Shown here piece after piece: positions 26,633 to 35,228 of a stretch of DNA of 64,000 nt. A model generated the notes under the pieces. It was not told the DNA's origin and did no database searches. It worked only from the letters and a program-made list of their open reading frames with translations. The stretch's first letter is position 1, and the number at the start of each line of letters is the position of its first letter. This stretch comes from Gottfriedia acidiceleris (lineage in GTDB: Bacteria; Bacillota; Bacilli; Bacillales; Bacillaceae_G): the NCBI RefSeq assembly GCF_002128425.1, contig NZ_NESS01000002.1, forward strand, positions 1-64,000, read 5' to 3'. A program made the position numbers and the translations under genes.

Positions 26633-26740
26633 AGCAATTTGACTATTAAATGTATATAAGTTTAAATTAAAGTCATAAAGCCTGCCATTTATGAAAAACA
26701 TCATTTTACTACATAATTTTTTACTTGAGGAGGAACTGAT

Positions 26741-27112
26741 ATGGAAGTTTTTGCAGAATATTTAGCAGGTATAGATCATCCAGACCATCGTGAGCGAACT
26801 GCTGAAATTTTGGATTGGGTTTCAACTACATTTCCTAACTTAGAGCAGCAAATTAAGTGGAATACGCCTATGTTTTCAAATCATGGCACATTCATCATTG
26901 GTTTTTCGACTGCGAAGCAACATATGAGCGTATCTCCCGAAGAAGTGGGTATTGTACATTTCGCTGATGAAATTGCAAAGGCTGGCTATAGTGCTACAAA
27001 AGGTTTATTTCGCATTCCATGGAAAGAACCGGTCAATTACGAATTGCTTGAGAAAATGATTGAGTTCAATATTCAAGATAAAGCAGAAAATACGACCTTT
27101 TGGCGTAAATAA
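26741..27112 (+). CDS. ydhG: DUF1801 iron chaperone, YdhG/Fra-like
   Basis: This 123-residue DUF1801 protein resembles B. subtilis YdhG (Fra), a frataxin-like iron chaperone that delivers iron to Fe-S cluster assembly. It has [18 protein letters not shown] (about residues 38-55) and a C-terminal [25 protein letters not shown] precedes the ATG. It stands alone. The assignment rests on fold and length similarity remembered from YdhG. Confidence 0.78.
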   Translation: MEVFAEYLAGIDHPDHRERTAEILDWVSTTFPNLEQQIKWNTPMFSNHGTFIIGFSTAKQHMSVSPEEVGIVHFADEIAKAGYSATKGLFRIPWKEPVNYELLEKMIEFNIQDKAENTTFWRK

Positions 27113-27251
27113 AATTACTTATCTCATAGGAATTGACTTGATCAGCTCCTATTTTTATTTATTATGTATTATTTTTAAATCTGAAAAAGGTCATTTTAAG
27201 TACTAAATCGAATAATATAGAATCAATGTTTTTGGATAAGTGGTGATTTAA

Positions 27252-27764
27252 TTGAAGAAACCAAAGAAAATACATATCATTGGTTCAGTCGGAAGTGGTA
27301 AGACGACTTTAGCAAGGAAAATGTCCACAAAGCTAAATATACCTTATTACGAGTTAGATAATGTTGTATGGAAAAGGCAAAAGGGTCATAAAGATATCAG
27401 GCGTTCCGAACAAGAAAGAATCTCCTATTTAGATACACTCATTCGTTCGGATACATGGATTATTGAAGGTGTTCATAATGAAGAATGGGTAGCTAATAGT
27501 TTTCAAAATGCAGAGTTGATTATTTTTTTAGATACTAGCTATTCTGTTCGTACCTACCGAATCATTAAAAGGTATTTATTGCAAAAACTTAGATTAGAGA
27601 AGTCGAATTATAAACCGACGCTTAAAATATTTTTCAAAATGTTTAAATGGAATAAGTATTTTGAAGAAGTTGGGAAACCAAAATTCTTTAAAAAATTTCA
27701 ACATTATAATAATAAAATATTGGTCGTAAATAGTAATAATGAAGTTGAAAATTACTTTAACTAA
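27252..27764 (+). CDS. P-loop kinase-like protein (FlaR/topology-modulation type)
   Basis: This 170-residue adenylate-kinase-like ATPase has a Walker A motif IGSVGSGKTTLARKM (about residues 10-24), YELDNVVWKR and WIIEGVH, as in proteins annotated as DNA topology modulation protein FlaR. The start is TTG 27252. The true substrate is unknown and the old FlaR name is not well founded. A strong terminator follows. Confidence 0.75.
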   Translation: MKKPKKIHIIGSVGSGKTTLARKMSTKLNIPYYELDNVVWKRQKGHKDIRRSEQERISYLDTLIRSDTWIIEGVHNEEWVANSFQNAELIIFLDTSYSVRTYRIIKRYLLQKLRLEKSNYKPTLKIFFKMFKWNKYFEEVGKPKFFKKFQHYNNKILVVNSNNEVENYFN

Positions 27765-27779
27765 CACATAACAAAAATA

Positions 27780-27812
27780 TAGGAATCGCAATTCGCGGTT
27801 CCTAATTTTTTG
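27780..27812 (+). terminator. Terminator between convergent genes
   Basis: TAGGAATCGC pairs with GCGGTTCCTA, followed by ATTTTTTG. On the minus strand its tail is also T-rich (ATATTTTTG). Confidence 0.85.
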
Positions 27813-27830
27813 TCTATAGACCTTTTTTTC

Positions 27831-28598
27831 TTAATGTAATGGGATTGGCAGATTTTCTACTAATTCTGATAAGAATACAAAGTTTGCTTCTTCTTTAATT
27901 TTAGGTATGTATTCCTTTATTACATTTGAAGTAATTTCACCTGGTTCCCCAACATGTCCAATCGCAATCATAGTTGGTTCTACTCTTACTTTTTCTAATA
28001 GTAATCGAGTTTGCTTTTCTATATGCTTATAGGTATATAGATCATCGAAAAATAACTTGTTTTCAATGACCGGCACTCCAATCTCATCTGCAATTTTAGA
28101 AACTATACTCCTATAATTCGTTTTACTATCGAAAAAAAATAATCCTCTTTCTTTACAAGCAGTTAAGACTATGCGCATAACTCTCTCATCGGAAGTTGCT
28201 TTTGAACCCATATGATTATTAATACCAATTGCGTATGGGACGTCATCAATAGCCGCTTATACTCTTCTTCGAATTTCTTCATTACTTAAGTTGGTTGTAA
28301 TTGCATTAGGTCCTAACCAACTTGCTTTCCCCTTCCTTGGTTCCATTGGCAAATGAACAATTACTTCATATCCTTTAGAATGAGCAACAGTTGCATCTTT
28401 TTTAGTTGAAGGTAAAAAAGGCATTACGGCAACTGTTAATGGGATCGGTAGTGAAAGCATTTGGTCCGTTCCTTTCATGTTATTACCAAAATCATCAATC
28501 ACTATAGCAAGCTTATGATTAGGCTCAGCAAATACACAAGAGCAGGTAGTAAGTAGAGCTACAAATATAGAGAAAATCGAAGTAATCCAAAGCTTCAT
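27831..28598 (-). pseudogene. Divergent polysaccharide deacetylase (YibQ type) with one internal stop
   Basis: This is a secreted divergent-polysaccharide-deacetylase family protein: signal peptide (about residues 1-24), KLAIVIDDFGNN, VAVMPFLPSTK and VIVHLPMEPR. It then meets TAA (plus-strand 28257-28259) after RRRV and continues in frame with AAIDDVPYAIGINNHMGSKA to a normal end near IGHVGEPGEIT. Total length without the stop is about 255 residues, as in the family. AAAGGAGA precedes the ATG. Only one lesion is seen; a GAA-to-TAA change would explain it. Confidence 0.87.
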
Positions 28599-28883
28599 CG
28601 GTAAATCTCCTTTTCCATTAATTACTATGCACTACTATTTTCTGTGATTATGAAGAAATTAACCGTAAAATATTGAAAAGAAACTTATCTGTTTAAATAA
28701 ATAAACAAGTAAATGTGATTTTGTGCTCAATTAAATAAATAAAAATTCAATTAAAATTAGTGGTAAAAAGTAGTATGAGTAGCCCGTTGCTGCTCACTTT
28801 TTTATTTTTTATTGTAAAAGGAATTTTGATTTTGTTGGTGAAGGTAATGAAGTTAAAGTTTTGTTTTCATCTTAGGAGGTTAT

Positions 28884-29075
28884 ATGAAAGATTTCCATTG
28901 CTGTGCAACATGTCAGCATTTTAAAGCAGAGAAACAAGGAAAAGGTATGAAATATTATTGTAACAGGTTGGGCTTTGAAACAAAGACAAACTATAAATTT
29001 AATTGCTGGAGTCCAAATGAGAATGTGGTGAAGTTATTAAATAAGATGAACCAGAACGAGGAGACTCAAAAGTAA
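28884..29075 (+). CDS. Small cysteine-rich protein
   Basis: This 63-residue soluble protein has five cysteines in HCCATCQHF, YCNRLG and FNCWSP, a likely zinc or iron-binding arrangement. AGGAGG precedes the ATG. The family is known to me only as hypothetical in Bacillus. The spacing CxxC...C...C suggests a metal site. A terminator follows. Confidence 0.65.
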   Translation: MKDFHCCATCQHFKAEKQGKGMKYYCNRLGFETKTNYKFNCWSPNENVVKLLNKMNQNEETQK

Positions 29076-29117
29076 ATAAAAATCGTATTTCAAACAAATA
29101 AAAAATGAACAAAAACT

Positions 29118-29150
29118 AAAATGACCTTATCAAAGGTCATTTTTAATTTT
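29118..29150. terminator. Bidirectional terminator
   Basis: AAAATGACCTT pairs with AAGGTCATTTT, with T-runs on both strands. It serves the Cys-rich gene and the minus-strand recombinase homologue. Confidence 0.85.
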
Positions 29151-29685
29151 CTAAATAACGATACAATGTAGACTTGCTGATTCCAGTCTCCCGTTTAATA
29201 TCTTCAAGAGTATATTTTTTACTTTCATACATAACGATCGCTCGTTTTACATTTTCATCAGGTTTTTTAGGTCGTCCAGAAGTTATACCTTTTTGTTTGG
29301 CTTCATATATTCCCTTTTTAGTATTTTCACTTATTACATTGCTTTGAAAAGTAAGTAGTTGCTTTACAATATCGATGAAATAATATTTAGATTGGGTACA
29401 TGTATTAATATTTTCCTCCAATGATTGTAAAAAAGCACCTTTTGAATCTAAAATTTCTAAAATTTCCATAAGGTGACGGGTAGAATCAGCTAAAGTAAAT
29501 AGTTTTGGGACCGCAATTGTATCACCCTGATTAAGTTTAGTTAATATTGTTTCAAGTTGATTTCTATTTTTAGCAGATGAATGATCCTCTGATATAATCT
29601 CATCACAACCTAGTTGTTTTAATTGTGGTAGCTGTTCTTCACACTTTGGGTCATCTTGATTCGGGCGCATATATCCGATTAACAT
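29143..29685 (-). CDS. Serine-recombinase-like protein lacking the catalytic serine
   Basis: This 180-residue protein has a resolvase-type N-terminal domain, a long helix (about residues 100-125), a GRPKKP hinge and a C-terminal helix-turn-helix (YTLEDIKRETGISKSTLYRYL). In active serine recombinases the start reads YxRVS; here it is GYMRPNQDD, so the nucleophile serine is replaced by Asn. It may therefore be a DNA-binding regulator or a decaying resolvase. No inverted repeats or transposase lie beside it. Confidence 0.8.
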   Translation of the reverse strand: MLIGYMRPNQDDPKCEEQLPQLKQLGCDEIISEDHSSAKNRNQLETILTKLNQGDTIAVPKLFTLADSTRHLMEILEILDSKGAFLQSLEENINTCTQSKYYFIDIVKQLLTFQSNVISENTKKGIYEAKQKGITSGRPKKPDENVKRAIVMYESKKYTLEDIKRETGISKSTLYRYLEN

Positions 29686-29846
29686 ATATAATCTCCTAAC
29701 TGTTAAGGGGTTTACATTATCATATCATATAACATTCCCAAAAAAGGTTCCTTTTTGGGAAAAATGGTGATAGACTAATTTTTAGTGATTAATCGTAAAT
29801 TTTATGTGATTTAAAAGTCAAAGAATAGATATGAGGTGGAAGTTAC

Positions 29847-31316
29847 TTGATAGAAAAAATAAAAAATGAATGGTTTTCTAATATTAGAGCAGATGTATTG
29901 GCGGGGATTGTAGTTGCTTTAGCGCTAATTCCTGAAGCAATTGGATTTTCGATTATTGCAGGTGTCGATCCAATGATTGGATTATATGCATCTTTTTGTA
30001 TCGCTGTTGTGATCTCGTTTGTTGGAGGTCGTCCAGCAATGATTTCAGCTGCAACTGGTGCAATGGCACTTGTGTTAGCTGGTCTAGTAAAAAAACATGG
30101 AATTGAGTATATGCTTGCTGCAACTATTTTAACAGGGATTATCCAAGTAATACTAGGATTTTTAGGAATTGGTAAATTAGTCAAGTTTATACCAAAATCT
30201 GTTATGACGGGTTTTGTTAATTCTTTAGCAATCTTAATTTTTATGGCACAATTACCTTATTTTGTTGGTCAAACATGGCATATGTACGCTATGGTTGCAG
30301 GGGGATTAGTCATCATTTATTTGTTTCCTAGAATGACAAAAATCATCCCATCACCATTAGTTGCAATCATTGTTATTAGTATGATTGCAATATTTTCTGG
30401 TAGCGATGTTAATAAAGTAGGGGATATGGGGAATATTTCTGGATCTCTTCCAAGTTTCATTTTACCAAATGTATCATTTAGTTTTGAAACACTTATGGTT
30501 ATATTTCCATATGCTGTTTCTTTAGCACTAGTTGGCTTAATTGAATCGTTATTAACTGCACAAATAGTTGATGATCTGACAGATACTTCAAGTAATAAAA
30601 ACACTGAATCCAAAGGACAAGGAATTGCCAATATCATCAATGGATTTTTTGGAGGTATGGCTGGATGTGCAATGATTGGACAGTCTGTTATCAATGTTAA
30701 ATCAGGTGGTCGAACTAGATTATCTACATTTGTTGCTGGTTCATTTTTAATGTTTTTAATTCTTGTTTTAAATAAATTAGTCGTTCAAATTCCATTAGCT
30801 GCATTAGTTTCTGTTATGATCATGGTTTCAATTGGTACATTTGATTGGTCATCACTTAAAACATTACACAAATTACCTAAAACTGATGCTGCAGTTATGG
30901 TTATAACTGTTGGAGCGGTTGTATCGACACATAATTTAGCCATAGGTGTTATTATTGGAATTTTGTTAAGTGCTGTTTTCTTTGCATCGAAAATCTCGAA
31001 AGTAAAAGTGACTTCTCAACTTGAAGTAAATAAGCGAGTTTATAAAGTAGAAGGTCAACTGTTCTTTGCTTCGGTCACAGATTTTGTTGAAGCCTTTAAT
31101 TTTAAAGACGAAGTGAAAAAAATCGAGGTTGATTTATCAAATGCTCATATATGGGATGAATCTGGTGTATCAGCAATTGATAAAATTGTGATGAAATTTC
31201 ACGAAAATGATATTAAAACAAGCATAATTGGTTTAAATACAGCAAGTAAATCAATTGTTGATTCAATAGCTGTATTTAATAAATCAAATGGTATAAACCA
31301 AAATATTGGACATTAA
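29847..31316 (+). CDS. SulP family anion transporter with STAS domain
   Basis: This 489-residue inner-membrane transporter of the SLC26/SulP family (sulfate, bicarbonate or other anions) has about 10-12 membrane segments starting [20 protein letters not shown]. It also carries [13 protein letters not shown] and a cytosolic STAS domain (about residues 390-485, [19 protein letters not shown]). The start is TTG 29847 after GAGGTGG. A bicarbonate transporter is as likely as a sulfate one. It stands alone, with a strong terminator. Confidence 0.88.
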   Translation: MIEKIKNEWFSNIRADVLAGIVVALALIPEAIGFSIIAGVDPMIGLYASFCIAVVISFVGGRPAMISAATGAMALVLAGLVKKHGIEYMLAATILTGIIQVILGFLGIGKLVKFIPKSVMTGFVNSLAILIFMAQLPYFVGQTWHMYAMVAGGLVIIYLFPRMTKIIPSPLVAIIVISMIAIFSGSDVNKVGDMGNISGSLPSFILPNVSFSFETLMVIFPYAVSLALVGLIESLLTAQIVDDLTDTSSNKNTESKGQGIANIINGFFGGMAGCAMIGQSVINVKSGGRTRLSTFVAGSFLMFLILVLNKLVVQIPLAALVSVMIMVSIGTFDWSSLKTLHKLPKTDAAVMVITVGAVVSTHNLAIGVIIGILLSAVFFASKISKVKVTSQLEVNKRVYKVEGQLFFASVTDFVEAFNFKDEVKKIEVDLSNAHIWDESGVSAIDKIVMKFHENDIKTSIIGLNTASKSIVDSIAVFNKSNGINQNIGH

Positions 31317-31317
31317 G

Positions 31318-31351
31318 AAAGGGCTTCTTCATATTGAAGAAGCCTTTTTAG
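31318..31351 (+). terminator. Terminator of the SulP gene
   Basis: AAAGGGCTTCTTCA pairs with TGAAGAAGCCTTTT. Confidence 0.9.
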
Positions 31352-31443
31352 ATTAGGAATTTATTTACAAACTTAAGTTGTAGAAGGTGTCAATACCTTA
31401 GATGTAGAAACAAATAAATATATGTAAAAAGGATGTGGGGAAA

Positions 31444-31962
31444 TTGGACAATATCAATTCAGTAGAGAAACAGTTAAAGATCCTCAGTGAAATAAATACA
31501 ATCTGTTTAAATCTAAAATTTCATCTTTGGCTACGAGGAGGGTGGGCGATTGATTTCCTGCTCGGTAAAGTGACTCGCGCACACTCGGATATTGATTTAG
31601 TCACTTTCATTCAATATCGGGAAGATATAGAGCAAGCCATGATCAATGCTGGATTTAAGAAAATACCGGTTAGTTTGCTTCAAACAGATTTCATTAAAGA
31701 TGATATTGATGTGAGTATTGTATTTGTTATAATTTCAGACGAAGGTAAAATCATTGCGAATGGTTTTCCAGACTGGGAATGGAGGAACGATGCGTTGCCA
31801 ATGCAAAAATATCTTTTAAATGGTATATCAATTAATGTCCTAAGCCCATACCAGTTACTTGAAGAAAAAAAGGTTTATGAAAAAGGAACTGGACACAAGC
31901 TTCGACCAAAGGACATTGAGAGTATGAAAGTAATAAAAGGAATTATTGATTCAATAAGTTAA
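31444..31962 (+). CDS. Nucleotidyltransferase, aminoglycoside/lincosamide type
   Basis: This protein of about 172 residues has a pol-beta-type nucleotidyltransferase fold: LWLRGGWAIDFLLGK, then RAHSDIDLVTF with the catalytic aspartates. This is the pattern of ANT(2'')/LinB-type enzymes that adenylylate antibiotics. Many chromosomal Bacillus members are uncharacterised, so a resistance role is only possible. TTG 31444 is chosen because AAAGGA lies about 9 nt before it; GTG 31435 is too close to that box. Confidence 0.7.
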   Translation: MDNINSVEKQLKILSEINTICLNLKFHLWLRGGWAIDFLLGKVTRAHSDIDLVTFIQYREDIEQAMINAGFKKIPVSLLQTDFIKDDIDVSIVFVIISDEGKIIANGFPDWEWRNDALPMQKYLLNGISINVLSPYQLLEEKKVYEKGTGHKLRPKDIESMKVIKGIIDSIS

Positions 31963-31997
31963 ATGAACTTGTTTAATAAGAAAAGGAGATCTAAGAA

Positions 31998-32381
31998 ATA
32001 AGCACTTCGAAAATTTCTATGAAAAGTCCAACACCGATTCTACGCATGTTTGTTGAAGTTAAGGCAAAAGAATTTTACATAACTTTTTTAGAATTTGAGA
32101 TTGATTGGGAGCATCGATTTGAAGATGATTTTCCTTTATATATGTAAAAATCTTATAACAATTGTTTAATTCATCTGTCTCAAGCACCATGGAGATTGTA
32201 GTCCAGGAGCCGCTATTCGAATTGAGGTAGAAAATTTAGAATTACTTATTCAAATCTACTGGCAAAGAAATACAAATATGCTCGCCCTGGCATCGAAGAA
32301 ACTCCTTGGAAGACACGAGAGGTTCGTATTTGCGATCCATTTGGTAATAGAATTGTGTTTTATGAAAACATGAAAGACTAA
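31998..32381 (+). pseudogene. Glyoxalase/bleomycin-resistance-like protein, decayed
   Basis: Fragments of a VOC-superfamily protein lie in several frames: SPTPILRMFVEVKAKEFYI and EIDWEHRFEDDFPLYM, a stop near 32144, then frameshifts. The end KYARPGIEETPW plus ICDPFGNRIVFYEN is intact. The original start is probably ATA at 31998, 9 nt after AAAAGGAG, a mutated ATG. At least one stop and one or two frameshifts make it non-functional. Confidence 0.8.
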
Positions 32382-32462
32382 AGTTCTATTGTATAGTAAA
32401 GAACAACCTTAAATTAATCCCCTTAAATATTGAATAAATCCACAATCATATTATTATTTGTA

Positions 32463-32954
32463 CTATTGCAATTCTTTTTTTCTTGATTGTATTGAAGACC
32501 AAACGAACTGTATTAAACCAGCAGTTAAGACACCTACAAGCGTATCCCTCATTCGATCCATCGCATAATCCTTTGATTGATGTTCAAATGCAAAGACAAA
32601 TAAAATTGTGAGAGCGACCTGGTGAAGTACTTTTTTGTCTAATTTTAAACATTTAGCAATATATGTACCAATTAGAATTAAAAGTCCTAAGTTCCATCCA
32701 GTCACTTTTAGATAACTCGCAATTATTACTGTTATTCCAATTCCGATCATTGTTCCGATTACTCGCTTGATCGATAAACTAATTGTTTTGTCCATTGTCG
32801 ATTGAATTGTAAGGATAAGTGAAACTGGACCTAAGTAGGGATGTGAGGAACCAAAAAATTTTGAGATTTCCCATGCTAATGCAGAACCAATTGATAATTT
32901 CCAAATAAGACTAGTTATATTTTCAGATGAGTTCAGTGATTTTGTTTCTTCCAT
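32463..32954 (-). CDS. FUSC/aromatic acid exporter family membrane protein
   Basis: This protein of about 163 residues has four to five hydrophobic segments and the ArAE/FUSC N-terminal pattern HPYLGPVSLILTIQSTMDKT plus RVIGTMIGIGITV. It contains only the membrane domain; longer relatives carry a cytosolic C-terminal part. ATG 32954 is preferred because AGAGGTG lies just before it. The transport substrate is unknown. Confidence 0.75.
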   Translation of the reverse strand: MEETKSLNSSENITSLIWKLSIGSALAWEISKFFGSSHPYLGPVSLILTIQSTMDKTISLSIKRVIGTMIGIGITVIIASYLKVTGWNLGLLILIGTYIAKCLKLDKKVLHQVALTILFVFAFEHQSKDYAMDRMRDTLVGVLTAGLIQFVWSSIQSRKKELQ

Positions 32955-33105
32955 AAGCACCTCTTATAGAAATTTCTATTTTTTTATATTATCCTCTCAA
33001 ATTAAATCCATTATGTATGAATGCTTGATAAGTATGAATAAGAAAATGAATACTAATAATAGTGATTAGCTAATAGACAACTAATAATAGAAATGGGTTG
33101 AAACA

Positions 33106-33498
33106 ATGATAACCGTCTTATTTGAATATAAGTTTGAAAAGAAGTATTTAGACGATTTTAAGTCAAAATTAAAAAAGTCAGCACATTCAAAATTTCATTC
33201 AGAACCCTCAAATATTGGAATGAATTTAATGCAAAGAGAAGATGAGAACTATCATTACATCAATTTATTTATTAAATATAGAAGTATAGAAGAATATGAA
33301 GAACGAACGAGGTTGAGAGAAGCCAGGCAGAATGGAATGAATCTTGGTTTAGTGAAAACATTACTCATGAACTTTTATCAGTATCAATCTGGAAGGATTT
33401 TAATCCAATGTCTTAACTCTTTCATCGCGAACGTAATTTGTACACGAGAAGACCACTTTGAGAACTTGGTTGAAAAAGTTACAAACTTTGCTTATTGA
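33106..33498 (+). CDS. Hypothetical protein, possible dimeric alpha/beta barrel
   Basis: The 130 residues begin MITVLFEYKFEKKYLDDFK and include MNLMQREDENYHYINLFIKY, which resembles an antibiotic-biosynthesis-monooxygenase-like (ABM) fold. The second half (SGRILIQCLNSFIANVICT) does not fit that family well. It may be a composite or diverged ORF. It is closed by a strong bidirectional terminator. Confidence 0.5.
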   Translation: MITVLFEYKFEKKYLDDFKSKLKKSAHSKFHSEPSNIGMNLMQREDENYHYINLFIKYRSIEEYEERTRLREARQNGMNLGLVKTLLMNFYQYQSGRILIQCLNSFIANVICTREDHFENLVEKVTNFAY

Positions 33499-33503
33499 AT
33501 GAT

Positions 33504-33541
33504 AAAACCCGCAAGGAATTCATATTTCCTTGCGGGTTTTA
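33504..33541. terminator. Bidirectional terminator
   Basis: AAAACCCGCAAGGAA pairs perfectly with TTCCTTGCGGGTTTT between convergent genes. Confidence 0.92.
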
Positions 33542-34411
33542 TCATTTATTCGTTAAAGTAAAAACTGAAATTTCTGGAACACTAAAAAGTCGAAATGGAA
33601 GCCTTGTTGTTCCAATGCCCCGATTTACGTATAAGTTCAAAGGTTTTATGCGATGATTTATTTTATATAACCCTTCAGTATAAATAGTTGCTAGAGGTGG
33701 GGTATAAATTGCTTCGTGAAATGGAAGTTTTATTTGTCCACCATGACTATGGCCAGAAAGCTGTAAGTCAATCGGATACTCTTTAAGGCGTGCTGCGACA
33801 TCGGGTTCATGGACTAGTAAGAGATTAAAGGCATTTTTTTGTATTTTTTTAAATGCTTCAACTGGATTTGGTCTTCCTAAAAGATAATCATCCAATCCAA
33901 TAATATTTAGTTTACTCTGATCATTTAAGTCGATTTCTTTGTTTTCATTTTCTAAAATTGTAAAACCAGATTTTATGAATACAGATGATGAGATTTTCTT
34001 CCCTGCTCCACCAACGTCATGATTACCGTATATAGCATATTTACCATATTTTGCTTTTAATTGTTGAAGTACTGCAGGGATTTGATCTATTTTATTGTAT
34101 AGAGCGCTATTATCAATTAAATCACCAGTAAACACAACTAAATCCGGATTTTGTTTATTAATTTGATCTACAACATCCTTTAATTGCTTTAATGTATAAT
34201 GAGCACCTAGATGGCTATCACTAAATTGAACAATTTTCATACCTTCCATCTGCTTTGAAACAGATTTTGATGCAATTGATACTTGATTTACATCCAACAT
34301 TTTTGGTTCAATACTTTTTGAATAACTGTATAACAAAATAGGAAAAATAAATAATATAATCGTAAAAACTATTAAACTTCTAACTATCTTTCGAAATATG
34401 GTATATTTCAT
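33542..34411 (-). CDS. Membrane-anchored metallophosphoesterase (YkuE/YaeI type)
   Basis: This 289-residue protein has an N-terminal membrane anchor (about residues 10-30) and an extracytoplasmic metallophosphoesterase domain: VQFSDSHLG, VFTGDLIDN, YGNHDVGG, LLVHEPD and SGHSHGGQIKLP. Relatives act on lipid or nucleotide phosphates at the membrane (UDP-2,3-diacylglucosamine in some Gram-negatives), but Gram-positive substrates are not settled. AAAGGTAGG precedes the ATG. A 24-residue membrane ORF lies directly upstream. Confidence 0.85.
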   Translation of the reverse strand: MKYTIFRKIVRSLIVFTIILFIFPILLYSYSKSIEPKMLDVNQVSIASKSVSKQMEGMKIVQFSDSHLGAHYTLKQLKDVVDQINKQNPDLVVFTGDLIDNSALYNKIDQIPAVLQQLKAKYGKYAIYGNHDVGGAGKKISSSVFIKSGFTILENENKEIDLNDQSKLNIIGLDDYLLGRPNPVEAFKKIQKNAFNLLLVHEPDVAARLKEYPIDLQLSGHSHGGQIKLPFHEAIYTPPLATIYTEGLYKINHRIKPLNLYVNRGIGTTRLPFRLFSVPEISVFTLTNK

Positions 34412-34427
34412 ATCTATAACCTACCTT

Positions 34428-34502
34428 TTATGAATGAATTGATACAATTAAGATTGCAAATAAAATAAATAAAGCACTAATTAAAATTTCAATTATTCTC
34501 AT
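34428..34502 (-). CDS. 24-residue hydrophobic small protein
   Basis: On the minus strand GAGGAGTGGAAAC precedes ATG (34500-34502), followed by MRIIEILISALFILFAIL and a short end, with TAA at 34428-34430. It has a single membrane span and a strong ribosome binding site. It ends 16 nt before the phosphoesterase start, so they likely form one operon. Confidence 0.5.
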   Translation of the reverse strand: MRIIEILISALFILFAILIVSIHS

Positions 34503-34535
34503 GTTTCCACTCCTCGAAAGCAGTTTAAGCTCCTT

Positions 34536-34555
34536 TTGTTACATGAACGTGACAA
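34536..34555. promoter_or_regulatory. 20-bp palindrome shared with 36644, upstream of the response regulator
   Basis: TTGTTACATGAACGTGACAA has the form TTGTnAC-N6-GTnACAA. The same form precedes the glycosidase-like lipoprotein gene at 36644-36663. It is a likely binding site for the response regulator encoded next, suggesting autoregulation; this is inference. Confidence 0.55.
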
Positions 34556-34565
34556 AATAACATAA

Positions 34566-35228
34566 TTGAATGGAGGAATTAAAATCAATATTCTAATCGC
34601 TGATGATGAAAAAGATATGTTAAAGATTTTACATGCATATTTCAAGAAGGAGGGTTATACTGTTTTTTTAGCGGAAGACGGAGAAAAAGCCATCGAAATC
34701 TTTTATAGAGAAAAAATCGATTTAGCTATTTTAGATTGGATGATGCCTTATAATAGTGGGATCAATGTATGTAAAGAAATAAAGAAAAATGGTGAAACAA
34801 AAGTTTTAATGCTTACAGCTAAAAGTGAAGATGAGGACGAATTACAAGCTTTAAAACTAGGGGCTGACGATTATGTAAGAAAGCCATTCCATCCAGGGGT
34901 GTTGGTTACTAGAGCTAAAAAATTACTAAAAGAAGAGCATGTGATTTTAATTGGTAATATTAAAGTAGATTTTAAAGGTAAATTAGCATTTAGAAACGAG
35001 GAAAATATAAATCTAACTAAAAAAGAAATTGATTTATTAAGCTGTCTAGTTCGTAATCGTGGTAACATCTTGTCACGTGAGGATTTATTAGTAAATGTAT
35101 GGGGTATAGATTATGATGGCGATGATCGAACGGTGGATACCCATATAAGAAGATTAAGAGAAAAAATTGGAGAAGATCTTATTCAAACACATCGAGGTTT
35201 AGGATACAGTCTTATAAAAGAAAAATGA
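34566..35228 (+). CDS. OmpR-family response regulator
   Basis: This 220-residue regulator has a receiver domain (about residues 8-118; acidic pair in ADDEKD, phospho-acceptor Asp57 in LAILDWMMP, LTAKSEDEDE, ADDYVRKPF) and a winged-helix domain (about 125-215, VNVWGIDYDGDDRTVDTHIR). The start is unclear. TTG 34566 has no Shine-Dalgarno. GGAGG at 34572-34576 points instead to ATC 34584 or ATT 34590 as a rare non-AUG start. The histidine kinase gene overlaps its end by 4 nt (ATGA). Confidence 0.88.
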   Translation: MNGGIKINILIADDEKDMLKILHAYFKKEGYTVFLAEDGEKAIEIFYREKIDLAILDWMMPYNSGINVCKEIKKNGETKVLMLTAKSEDEDELQALKLGADDYVRKPFHPGVLVTRAKKLLKEEHVILIGNIKVDFKGKLAFRNEENINLTKKEIDLLSCLVRNRGNILSREDLLVNVWGIDYDGDDRTVDTHIRRLREKIGEDLIQTHRGLGYSLIKEK

